Positions 1 to 6,320 of a DNA stretch of 20,947 nucleotides are shown piece by piece. The DNA comes from Streptosporangiaceae bacterium. Its GTDB lineage: Bacteria > Actinomycetota > Actinomycetes > Streptosporangiales > Streptosporangiaceae. The notes below the pieces were generated by a model. That model was not told where the DNA came from. It ran no database searches and saw nothing but the letters and a program-made list of their open reading frames with translations. The translations under genes were made by a program, and so were the position numbers. The first letter of the stretch is position 1, and each line of letters begins with the position of its first letter. Location of the stretch: NCBI GenBank assembly GCA_030041195.1, contig JASHOI010000169.1, forward strand, positions 1-20,947, given 5' to 3'.

Positions 1-1
1 G

Positions 2-787
2 CTAGACGACGGTGAGATGCACGTCGTGCTGGACGGCCCCGCGGGCGCGCCCGCCCTGGTGCTGATCCACGGCACCGGGGCCTCGGCTGCGTGGTGGGAC
101 CCGGTGGTCCCGGGGCTGGCGGAGGCCTACCGGGTCATCCGCGTCGACCTGCTCAGCCACTGGCGGCCGACGAGCCCCGCCAGCTACGACTTCCCGGTTC
201 AGGCTCGCCGGGTCGCGGTCGTGCTGGACAAGCTCGGCGTGGGCCGGGTGACCGCAATCGGGCATTCCTCGGGCGGAGGTGTGGCAACGGCCCTGGCCGA
301 GCAGCGGCCCGGCCTGGTGGCGGCGCTGGCGCTGATCAACACCGGCCCCAGCCCTGACGCGTTCATCCCGCAAGGGCCGGCCGGCGGGATCCCGCAGGCC
401 GCGCTGCCCGGGCCGCTGTCTGAGGACGCCGTCCGCAAGGCGATGGGCAGCGCGTTCACCCGCCCCGTTGAGATCCCCCACGCGCTCATCCAGGACACGA
501 TGGAAATGACCCCCCGCGCCCTCGCCGGGACGGGGCCCGCATTCGTGGAGTACTTGCGGCAGCGGAGCCTCCCTGATCGGCTGGCAACGCTGGGCCTGCC
601 GCTGCTGGTGATCTTCGGTGCCGACGACCGCCGGTGGCGCGCCTCGTCGGCTGCCTCCTACCGCGAGGTGCCCGGTGCTCGCGTCGAGATGCTGCCGGGC
701 GTGGGGCACACCCCGATGATCGAAGACCCGCAGGCGACCGAGGCATTGCTGCTGGACTTTGCCGCGGCCGCCTCGCACCCAGGCTGA
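2..787 (+). CDS. alpha/beta-fold hydrolase, probably 5'-partial
   Basis: This is a single-domain alpha/beta hydrolase. Counting from the ATG at 17, the oxyanion segment is LIHGTG near residues 17-22, the nucleophile elbow is G82-H83-S84-S85-G86 with Ser84 as nucleophile, an acid sits in VIFGADD near residue 200, and the catalytic His lies in GVGHTPMIEDP close to the C-terminus. The usual DLLGHGxS stretch reads DLLSHWRP here. The frame stays open to the left edge, and the residues before Met-17 (LDDGE) fit the normal first beta strand of the family, so the true start probably lies outside the window; Met-17 is the alternative and has no clear ribosome site. The substrate cannot be told from sequence; esterase, lactonase or a related C-C hydrolase are all possible. 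It converges with the CMD-family gene on the other strand. Confidence 0.8.
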   Translation, partial: LDDGEMHVVLDGPAGAPALVLIHGTGASAAWWDPVVPGLAEAYRVIRVDLLSHWRPTSPASYDFPVQARRVAVVLDKLGVGRVTAIGHSSGGGVATALAEQRPGLVAALALINTGPSPDAFIPQGPAGGIPQAALPGPLSEDAVRKAMGSAFTRPVEIPHALIQDTMEMTPRALAGTGPAFVEYLRQRSLPDRLATLGLPLLVIFGADDRRWRASSAASYREVPGARVEMLPGVGHTPMIEDPQATEALLLDFAAAASHPG

Positions 788-814
788 TGCCGGCGAACGG
801 GATGGCCGGGGACT

Positions 815-837
815 GCCCCGCGATCGAGGCGCGGGGC
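815..837. terminator. GC hairpin between convergent genes
   Basis: An 8-bp perfect stem (GCCCCGCG with CGCGGGGC) around a 7-base loop lies between the stop of the hydrolase and the stop of the convergent CMD gene. There is no T-tract on either side, so it could be a bidirectional U-less terminator of the kind common in actinobacteria. It may also be chance in GC-rich DNA. Confidence 0.3.
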
Positions 838-859
838 CTGGTCAAGGTTGTTCCGCAGA

Positions 860-1447
860 CTACGTGGCGATGGGTCGGCCGTAGGTCACGGCCTCCCGCA
901 CCTCCGCGGGCAGGGATCGGGCGAGCTCGGCATCGGGCTGAGCGCCGAGGGAATCGTTGATGGTCGAGAACGCTATCCGCAGGGCCGCGAACGCGGTGAT
1001 AGCGAAGATCTGCCCGTCATCGAGACCAGAATCGCGAAGGTCCTGGATGTCAGCAGGTGTCGTGGCATTGGGATCCGTGGCGATCTTCCGGGCCCATGCG
1101 GCCATCGCTCTTTCCTGGTCAGTCAGCCCGGTCTCGGTGCCGGTCAGGACTCCGGCCGCCAGGGCGGCGTCCGAGACCTTACCCAGCTTCCCGCCCCAGG
1201 CCAGCGAGCAGTAGGAGTCACCGAGGGCGGAGGCTGCGGCGGTCACCAGGATCCCGCGCTGGCGGAACCCCAGCCCGCTGGCCTTGAACGCACGGGACAT
1301 CAGCTCAAACAGCTGTTTCACCGTCTCCGGCTGGTACGCCCACAACCGTGTCACGTTCCAGATGTAGCCGTCCTCCGCGAGATCCTCGTTGTAAAGCTCC
1401 TGTACCTCGGGTGACACTTCGGGTTCTTCGAGAAAGCTGCTGGTCAC
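860..1447 (-). CDS. carboxymuconolactone decarboxylase / AhpD-fold family protein lacking the CxxC
   Basis: The 195-residue all-helical protein resembles the CMD/AhpD superfamily, in which AhpD-type members use an E-x11-CxxC-x3-H motif as a peroxidase or peroxidase adaptor. The equivalent segment is ALGDSYCSLAWGG: only the second cysteine (Cys80) is kept, the first is Asp77, and the helix histidine is Trp84. An AhpD-like disulfide cycle therefore looks impossible, and the protein is probably a non-redox relative. The GTG start at 1447 overlaps the methyltransferase stop by four bases (GTGA), with a G-rich ribosome site upstream, so the two are translationally coupled. The substrate is unknown. 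Confidence 0.7.
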   Translation of the reverse strand: MTSSFLEEPEVSPEVQELYNEDLAEDGYIWNVTRLWAYQPETVKQLFELMSRAFKASGLGFRQRGILVTAAASALGDSYCSLAWGGKLGKVSDAALAAGVLTGTETGLTDQERAMAAWARKIATDPNATTPADIQDLRDSGLDDGQIFAITAFAALRIAFSTINDSLGAQPDAELARSLPAEVREAVTYGRPIAT

Positions 1448-2262
1448 GTGCGTTGCCCCCCTTTGGGTTTGCGTGCGAGATAACCCACGACCTTGATTTC
1501 AGCCCGGAGCGGCAGCCCGTCCCTCAGCTCCGCTTCGGCCTGTTTCACGGCGGCCCGGTGAAACTCAGCCTCGCCGACGTTCTGGATGGCCTCATAAGCC
1601 GGGCCAGTGGCGGCAAGTGCGCGCGCATACACCTCCGCGTCGGCGAACTCCCAAGCGAACGGCACCTCCACGCGCTCGACGTCGAGGAAGCCATACGACT
1701 CAAGTAGCTGCTCGCCCGCACCAGGCCGACCCAGCGACACCATCACAGCCTGGTTGTCGACCTTCGGCGGCGCGGCCAGGCGGAACGGTGCCAGCGCCCA
1801 CGCTCCCGGGGACATCTTCAGGTGACCCCAAACCGTCATTCCGACGCGTCCACCAGGGCGGAGCACTCGATGAATCTCTGCAACCGCGCCGGGAGTGGTC
1901 CCCCAGATCCCCCTGAAGCTAGTGACAACGTCGAAGGACGCCGCGTCCCAGGGCAACGCATTCATGTCGCCGACCCGGATATCGCAGTCCGGGTTCCTGT
2001 CCCTGGCCACGGCGACCAGCCTGGCCGAGGCGTCGATGCCTGAGCAGAAGGCGCCGCGGAGGCGAGCCAACTCGACCGCAAGCCCGGATCCGCACGCCAC
2101 GTCCAGCAGGCGATCTCCGGCATCGACGCCCAAGCGATGATGCAGCGCGACGTATTCCCGGCAGTTACCCGGCTCGCTGAGGGTCGCGAAATCCACCGCC
2201 CGCCGGCCCCAGCCTTCATCCACCATCAGCCATTGCGCAGAATCCGAACCCGGTTCCCCCAT
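1444..2262 (-). CDS. class I SAM-dependent methyltransferase
   Basis: The 272-residue protein has a Rossmann-type methyltransferase domain. Motif I is LLDVACGSG at residues 52-60, followed by the acidic strand end GIDAS, motif II/III around GDMNALPWDAASFDVVTSF, and the post-motif segment VLRPGGRVGMTVWG. The C-terminal 110 residues form a variable substrate cap. The family resembles UbiE/COQ5-like small-molecule methyltransferases, but the acceptor cannot be assigned. The ATG at 2262 has a GGAG ribosome site about 7 bases upstream. Its stop overlaps the start of the CMD-family gene, giving a two-gene unit that may be read through from bcp and the tRNA upstream. Confidence 0.85.
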   Translation of the reverse strand: MGEPGSDSAQWLMVDEGWGRRAVDFATLSEPGNCREYVALHHRLGVDAGDRLLDVACGSGLAVELARLRGAFCSGIDASARLVAVARDRNPDCDIRVGDMNALPWDAASFDVVTSFRGIWGTTPGAVAEIHRVLRPGGRVGMTVWGHLKMSPGAWALAPFRLAAPPKVDNQAVMVSLGRPGAGEQLLESYGFLDVERVEVPFAWEFADAEVYARALAATGPAYEAIQNVGEAEFHRAAVKQAEAELRDGLPLRAEIKVVGYLARKPKGGQRT

Positions 2263-2309
2263 TACTGCTCCTTGCGGCCATTCTTACGTCTCGAGAGATC
2301 ACCAAAAAG

Positions 2310-2383
2310 TGGGGCCGGTGGGATTCGAACCCACACTGTAACGACCCTAAATCGTTCGCCTCCTGCCGTTGGGCTACGACCCC
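2310..2383 (-). tRNA. atypical class I tRNA with UAG anticodon (reads CUA)
   Basis: A complete 74-base cloverleaf can be folded on the minus strand. The acceptor arms are GGGGTCG and CGGCCCC with one T-G pair, followed by A73 and no encoded CCA. The D stem is GCC with GGC around a GG-containing loop. The anticodon stem is AACGA with TCGTT around loop TTTAGGG, which gives anticodon TAG at 2347-2349 followed by G37. The variable region is only five bases (ACAGT), and the T arm is GTGGG-TTCGAAT-CCCAC. Anticodon UAG belongs to leucine (CUA), yet bacterial tRNA-Leu normally carries a long class II variable arm, which is absent here. It is probably either a diverged tRNA-Leu-like gene with an unusual identity or a non-canonical tRNA. 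It starts 10 bases after the bcp stop and may share its transcript. Confidence 0.85.
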
Positions 2384-2393
2384 AGGGTGCCGG

Positions 2394-2864
2394 TCAGATG
2401 CCTAGGTCCTTGCGCAGGCGGGCGACGTGGCCGGTGGCCTTCACCCCGTAGTAGGCCTTCTCGACCTTGCCGTCCTCGCCGATCACGAACGTGGACCTGA
2501 TCACACCGACCGTGCTCTTCCCGTACATCATCTTCTGCCCGAACGCGCCGTAAGCCTGGAGCACCTCGCGGCCCGGATCGGAGAGCAGCGGAAAGGTAAG
2601 GCCCTCCTTGTCCCGGAACTTGGCCAGCTTGGCGGGCGGGTCCGGGGAGATGCCGAGCACCGTGAACCCGGCGTCGGACAGGTCGCTTCGGCTGTCGCGG
2701 AAGTCGCAGGCCTGCTTCGTGCAGCCGGGCGTCATCGCGGCCGGATAGAAATAGATGATCACGTGCTGCCCGCGCAGCGCGGAAAGGCTCACCTCGTGCC
2801 CTTCGGCGTCCGGCAGGGTGAAGTCGGGCGCCGGATCACCGGGCGCCAGCCGTTCGTCCGTCAT
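2394..2864 (-). CDS. bcp: thioredoxin-dependent thiol peroxidase (Bcp/PrxQ)
   Basis: This atypical 2-Cys peroxiredoxin of 156 residues reduces hydrogen and organic peroxides using thioredoxin. The peroxidatic cysteine is Cys48 in MTPGCT and the resolving cysteine is Cys53 five residues on, the arrangement of E. coli Bcp (Cys45/Cys50). The N-terminal GDPAPDFTLPDAEG and the C-terminal RSTFVIGEDGKV segments are also typical. The ATG at 2864 is chosen because an AAAGGAG ribosome site precedes it and the family begins here; the frame is open further upstream, but that part is low-complexity and unlike Bcp. The gene is followed after 10 bases by the tRNA on the same strand. Confidence 0.95.
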   Translation of the reverse strand: MTDERLAPGDPAPDFTLPDAEGHEVSLSALRGQHVIIYFYPAAMTPGCTKQACDFRDSRSDLSDAGFTVLGISPDPPAKLAKFRDKEGLTFPLLSDPGREVLQAYGAFGQKMMYGKSTVGVIRSTFVIGEDGKVEKAYYGVKATGHVARLRKDLGI

Positions 2865-2905
2865 GTGCTCCTGCTCCTTTGCTGGCGGCTGCCGGCGGCC
2901 GCCCG

Positions 2906-2933
2906 ACCGTACCCGCCATACCGGTCGCACCAA
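2906..2933 (-). promoter_or_regulatory. candidate bcp promoter
   Basis: On the minus strand, TTGGTG (2928-2933) and TACGGT (2906-2911) are separated by 16 bases and lie about 40 bases before the bcp start, fitting a housekeeping sigma -35/-10 pair with a normal 5' leader. This is assigned from pattern only. Confidence 0.35.
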
Positions 2934-3004
2934 CGTTACCGGGCGCCCGGCCCCCGGCCGGCTACCCTGCCGCCACGACGCTGGTTTCGGCCCGGAATTC
3001 TGAT

Positions 3005-3054
3005 GATCTAGGAGGCTCGCGTGCAAATGCCGCACGTGAAGCTCCTAGATCTTT
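3005..3054 (+). repeat. dispersed palindromic repeat, copy 1
   Basis: Two 20-base arms (3005-3024 and 3032-3051) pair at 17 of 20 positions around a 7-base loop; the outer ten bases GATCTAGGAG are perfect. The 50-bp unit matches the inverted copy at 9619-9668 in 42 of 50 positions without gaps. It lies in the 283-bp intergenic gap between bcp and the first lipoprotein gene, and is followed by TTTGATCTTG (3052-3061) and a GC-rich tandem (about 3066-3091, two copies of GGCGGGCGGGAGC). This looks like a REP- or MITE-type element; mobility is inference. Confidence 0.8.
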
Positions 3055-3135
3055 GATCTTGACGGCGGCGGGCGGGAGCGGCGGGCGGGAGCGGGCGCTC
3101 CGAGCAAATCGCCCTGGTGCGGGTGGAACGTCCGC

Positions 3136-3141
3136 TAACCT
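3136..3141 (+). promoter_or_regulatory. -10 box TAACCT for leaderless lipoprotein transcript
   Basis: TAACCT ends six bases before the ATG at 3148, and no purine-rich ribosome site is present in between. The spacing puts the transcription start at or next to the start codon. Confidence 0.55.
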
Positions 3142-3147
3142 CCCGCC

Positions 3148-3984
3148 ATGAGCGGGCTCTCCTTTATGTTGGCAGGCCGCCGTGCGCGCGCCGCCGCCGT
3201 TACCTTCTGCGCCGGGGCTCTGGCGCTCACCGCCGGATGCTCGGCAGGCACCACGTCCAGCAAGGCCGCAAACCCAGCGAGCGCGCGGACCGCGCTGATC
3301 CTGGCCGCCGATCAGGCGAAGCAGGTGACCTCCATGACCGCATCGTTCTCGTCTCAGGACAGCGGCGACGCGGCCCAGGACTTCGCGGGCACGATGCGGG
3401 CGCAGCTCAAGCCCACCTTGGTCGCCGAGGTCACGGCCAACGTCGCGGTAAGCGGCCAGTCGCTGCACATGACGGAGATCCTGACCGACAAGGCCATGTA
3501 CATCAAGCTGGCCGTGTTGTCCAAGGAGACCGGCAAGCCGTGGGTCAAGATCCCGTTCTCCGAGCTGGGCGGAAGTACCGGCGTGAGCTTCTCGCAGCTG
3601 GTGCAGGGCGTCGAGAACGACAACCCGGCGCAGCAGATCACGATGGTGAGCGCGTCGAAAAACGTGCGCGTGGTCGGGACGCAGGTGATCGACGGCGTCC
3701 GCACCACTGAGTACGCCGGCTCCTACACCGCCGCCGCCGCCCTGGCCACGCTCACGCCCAGCGAGCGCAAGACACTCGGGCCGGAACTGAAGCAAATCAG
3801 CGGCCAGGCACACTACACCGAGTGGATCGACGCGCAGCACCACGTGCGCAGGTCGATCGTCACCGAGACCGTCAACGGCCAGCGGGTCACGCTGACGTTC
3901 AACATCACCGCCGTCAACGCGGCGGTGCACATCGTGCTGCCGCGGCCGCGCCGGGTGGCGGTGCTGCCGTCGGGATCGCTCTAG
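3148..3984 (+). CDS. LprG/LppX-like lipoprotein (paralogue 1)
   Basis: This is a predicted 278-residue exported lipoprotein. A positively charged N-terminus (RRARAA) leads into a hydrophobic stretch and the lipobox LTAGC at residues 27-31, so Cys31 would be lipidated. The body, with alternating beta strands and a late WIDAQHHVRR segment, resembles the mycobacterial LppX/LprA/LprF/LprG fold that holds lipid in a hydrophobic cavity; that assignment rests on overall pattern, not on a catalytic motif. It is clearly paralogous to the protein at 5481-6311 (shared HxxGS or YxGS region, WIDA-H-VR, and C-terminal VTLTFNITAVN-like strand). It converges on rdgB with only 20 bases between the stops. A lipid-binding or envelope role is an inference. 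Confidence 0.75.
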   Translation: MSGLSFMLAGRRARAAAVTFCAGALALTAGCSAGTTSSKAANPASARTALILAADQAKQVTSMTASFSSQDSGDAAQDFAGTMRAQLKPTLVAEVTANVAVSGQSLHMTEILTDKAMYIKLAVLSKETGKPWVKIPFSELGGSTGVSFSQLVQGVENDNPAQQITMVSASKNVRVVGTQVIDGVRTTEYAGSYTAAAALATLTPSERKTLGPELKQISGQAHYTEWIDAQHHVRRSIVTETVNGQRVTLTFNITAVNAAVHIVLPRPRRVAVLPSGSL

Positions 3985-4004
3985 ATCCAGATCCCCGCCG
4001 CCGG

Positions 4005-4643
4005 CTAGCGCAACGTCGCGGCGATCACCGGGGCGAGCGCCCGCAGCGCCTTGCCCCGGTGGCTGATCGCGTCCTTGGCCGCCGGTGACATCTCGGCCGT
4101 GGTCAGCTCCGACCCGTCGGGGACGAAGATCGGGTCGTAGCCGAACCCGTTGGTCCCCCGCGGCTCGCGGATCAGCCTCCCGAACACGATGCCTTCGCTG
4201 ACGTGTTCCTTGCCCGACGGCAGGACCAGGGCGGCCGCGCACACGAACTGCGCGCCGCGCCGCTCGTCGGGCACGTCGGAAAGCTGCGCAAGGACCAGCC
4301 GCAGGTTGGCCTCGTCATCGCCGTGCCGGCCAGCCCAGCGCGCCGACAGCACGCCCGGCATCCCGTTCAGGGCGTCGACACACAGGCCGGAATCGTCGGC
4401 GACCGCGGGCAGGCCGGTGAACGCCGCGATCGCGGTCGCCTTCAGCAGCGCGTTCTCGGCGAAGGTAGCCCCGGTCTCGGCCACCTCGGGCACGTCGCGG
4501 AACTCGGCGAGCCCGGCAAGCTGGACCTCGGCCCGCTCCGCCTCGAGAATCCGGGTGAGTTCGGCCAGCTTGTGCTCGTTGGCCGTGGCCAGGACCAGCC
4601 GGGGTCGTCCGGGTTCGCGGTTGGCGTCCCGTTCCGGGCTCAT
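4005..4643 (-). CDS. rdgB: non-canonical purine NTP pyrophosphatase (ITPase/HAM1 family)
   Basis: This 212-residue enzyme hydrolyses dITP, ITP and XTP to the monophosphate and pyrophosphate, keeping deaminated purines out of nucleic acid. Family signatures are all present: [12 protein letters not shown] for phosphate binding, [11 protein letters not shown] with catalytic acids, [11 protein letters not shown] for base recognition, and the terminal SHRGKAL. The ATG at 4643 overlaps the rph stop as ATGA (4640-4643), which fixes the start better than a codon 45 bases further upstream inside rph. The rph-rdgB pairing is standard in actinobacteria. Confidence 0.95.
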   Translation of the reverse strand: MSPERDANREPGRPRLVLATANEHKLAELTRILEAERAEVQLAGLAEFRDVPEVAETGATFAENALLKATAIAAFTGLPAVADDSGLCVDALNGMPGVLSARWAGRHGDDEANLRLVLAQLSDVPDERRGAQFVCAAALVLPSGKEHVSEGIVFGRLIREPRGTNGFGYDPIFVPDGSELTTAEMSPAAKDAISHRGKALRALAPVIAATLR

Positions 4644-5383
4644 GTCGCTGACAGCGCCTCGCGCTGCAGTCTGGTCAGCTCCGTGCAACCGGTGACCGCC
4701 AGCCCGAGCAGCTCATCGAGCATCTCGCGGCCGAACGGCTCGCGTTCCGCCGTGCCCTGGATCTCCACGAACCTGCCGTCGCCGGTGCAGACCACGTTCA
4801 TGTCGGTGTCCGCGGCGACGTCCTCCTCGTAGCACAGGTCCAGCCGCGGCTCCCCGGCCACGATACCGACGCTGACCGCGGCGACCGAGGCGACGAGCGG
4901 GTCGCCCTTGGTCCCCCGCCCACTTCCCCTTCCCCCTTCACGGGCCCGAAGCCAGGAGATCGCGTCGGCCAGCGCCACGTAGCCGCCGGTGATCGCGGCG
5001 GTGCGGGTTCCGCCGTCGGCCTGCAGCACGTCGCAGTCGATCGTGATCGTGTTGTCACCGAGCGCCTTGGCGTCGACGCAGGCCCGCAGCGACCTGCCGA
5101 CCAGGCGGGAGATCTCCATCGTGCGCCCGCCGAGCCGCCCCTTGACCGACTCGCGCTCACCGCGCGTGTTCGTGGCCCGCGGCAGCATCGCGTACTCGGC
5201 GGTGACCCAGCCGAGCCCGCTGCCCCGGCGCCATCGCGGCAGTTCCTCGGCGACGCTGGCCGCGCAGAGCACGCGGGTGGCGCCGAATTCCACGAGCACC
5301 GATCCCTCGGCGTGGTCGAGCCAGCCCCTGGTGATCTTTACCTCACGCAGCTGATCGGGGCTGCGCCCGTCTGGTCGCGACAT
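4640..5383 (-). CDS. rph: ribonuclease PH
   Basis: This 247-residue phosphorolytic 3'-5' exoribonuclease trims tRNA 3' ends, releasing nucleoside diphosphates. It starts with the diagnostic [11 protein letters not shown] and carries [13 protein letters not shown], the ring-contact and phosphate-site segment [37 protein letters not shown], and [18 protein letters not shown] Gly/Arg-rich insertion (roughly residues 158-170) interrupts the region before [12 protein letters not shown] and is not a usual part of the enzyme. The ATG at 5383 is chosen because a TAGCCT box ends seven bases upstream, implying a leaderless transcript; the frame remains open further upstream but without family similarity. 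Confidence 0.95.
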   Translation of the reverse strand: MSRPDGRSPDQLREVKITRGWLDHAEGSVLVEFGATRVLCAASVAEELPRWRRGSGLGWVTAEYAMLPRATNTRGERESVKGRLGGRTMEISRLVGRSLRACVDAKALGDNTITIDCDVLQADGGTRTAAITGGYVALADAISWLRAREGGRGSGRGTKGDPLVASVAAVSVGIVAGEPRLDLCYEEDVAADTDMNVVCTGDGRFVEIQGTAEREPFGREMLDELLGLAVTGCTELTRLQREALSAT

Positions 5384-5390
5384 GTGCGTC

Positions 5391-5396
5391 AGGCTA
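5391..5396 (-). promoter_or_regulatory. -10 box TAGCCT for leaderless rph-rdgB transcript
   Basis: On the minus strand TAGCCT lies seven bases before the rph ATG, with no ribosome site between. It faces the divergent lipoprotein promoter at 5468-5473 in a 97-base gap. Confidence 0.6.
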
Positions 5397-5467
5397 TCGG
5401 GGACTCCGGGGTGCCTGAACCCCCAGGGGAACGAACACCAATCCTGGCCTGTGGGTAACTGGCCACT

Positions 5468-5473
5468 TATCCT
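5468..5473 (+). promoter_or_regulatory. -10 box TATCCT for leaderless lipoprotein transcript
   Basis: TATCCT is followed by seven bases and the ATG at 5481 with no ribosome site. The first 50 or so coding bases are unusually A/T-rich for this genome, which would keep a leaderless mRNA start unstructured. Confidence 0.6.
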
Positions 5474-5480
5474 ATCGGTC

Positions 5481-6311
5481 ATGAAAACTGTTATTTCATA
5501 TATTATCCGGCACATTAACTTTGCCGGAATTAACCGCCAGGCGGTCGCTGCCTGCCTCTGCGTCGCAGCCGTGGGCACGATCTCGGCATGCTCGTCCCAC
5601 GCCGCGTCGTCGACGCCGCCGACCGCGGCTCAGGCCATCAGTCAGGCCGCCGCGCAGCTGGGCCGGACCCGGACCCTGACCGTGTCTCTTGCCATAGGAA
5701 GCCCCGGTGCGGAGAGCACATCAATAACGGGCACGGTCCGTGAGCAGATCACGCCGACCACCCTGCTCGACGCGGTCACAACCACGAAGCTCGGCGTTTA
5801 TTCGACGCCGAGCCTGGTCTTCCTGACCGGCACGGCGGCCTATCTTCGATCCTCGACGCTGGACATGTGGGGAAAGGTCTCCCTGCCCGCTCTGCTCAAA
5901 GCCGGGCTCGCCGGCGACATCTATCCCGAATTCGTGGCGGACCCGGTCTACCAGGTCCGCATGCTCGCCGCGGCGACCGACGTCCGTGAGGACGGCCGGC
6001 AGCAGGTCGCTGGCGTGGAGACGACGCACTACACGGGGTCTTGCCGGCCAGCGGCCGCGCTCGCGCGGCTGTCCGGGACCGCGGCCACCGTGCTCGGTCT
6101 TGCGCTCCGAAAACTTACTCGTGACGTGCGCTTCGACGTCTGGATCGACGCTCGGCATCAGGTCAGGAAACTGCGCGTCGTGGAAACGGCTAAGAACGTC
6201 ACAGTCACCACGACCTTGGTGATCACCTCGATCAACCAGACGACCGTAGTGGTGCCTGCGCCGGGCGATCAGTTCGCCGTACCGGCCAGTTCGCTGAGGA
6301 ACGCCGGGTAG
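5481..6311 (+). CDS. LprG/LppX-like lipoprotein (paralogue 2)
   Basis: This 276-residue protein has an N-terminal signal with lipobox ISAC at residues 34-37 (Cys37 lipidated), after a hydrophobic stretch that contains two further cysteines (25 and 27). The mature part follows the same plan as the lipoprotein at 3148-3984: an early [14 protein letters not shown] strand, the VETTHYTGS segment, and [12 protein letters not shown] before the final strands. The start at 5481 is preferred over an open frame reaching back to 5382, because the promoter box at 5468-5473 places the transcript start here and the signal peptide begins here. It ends nine bases before the stop of the convergent epimerase. 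A lipid- or glycolipid-carrier role is inferred from the fold only. Confidence 0.75.
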   Translation: MKTVISYIIRHINFAGINRQAVAACLCVAAVGTISACSSHAASSTPPTAAQAISQAAAQLGRTRTLTVSLAIGSPGAESTSITGTVREQITPTTLLDAVTTTKLGVYSTPSLVFLTGTAAYLRSSTLDMWGKVSLPALLKAGLAGDIYPEFVADPVYQVRMLAAATDVREDGRQQVAGVETTHYTGSCRPAAALARLSGTAATVLGLALRKLTRDVRFDVWIDARHQVRKLRVVETAKNVTVTTTLVITSINQTTVVVPAPGDQFAVPASSLRNAG

Positions 6312-6320
6312 CGCCGCTTC

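Noticed and set aside
2310..2383. tRNA as the attachment site of an integrated element covering 1-2.3 kb
   Set aside because: No integrase, no repeat of the tRNA 3' end and no compositional break were seen to the left.
3066..3091. CRISPR-like array near the GC-rich short repeats
   Set aside because: The units are adjacent tandem copies without spacers, and no cas gene is present.
3972..3995. Hairpin GGGATC/GATCCC between lipoprotein 1 and rdgB as a terminator
   Set aside because: Two alternative weak pairings, mostly inside coding sequence and with no T-tract; too weak to call.
2962..4242. A 426-codon minus-strand open frame
   Set aside because: It crosses the palindromic repeat, covers lipoprotein 1 antisense and enters rdgB; low-complexity composition without any domain.
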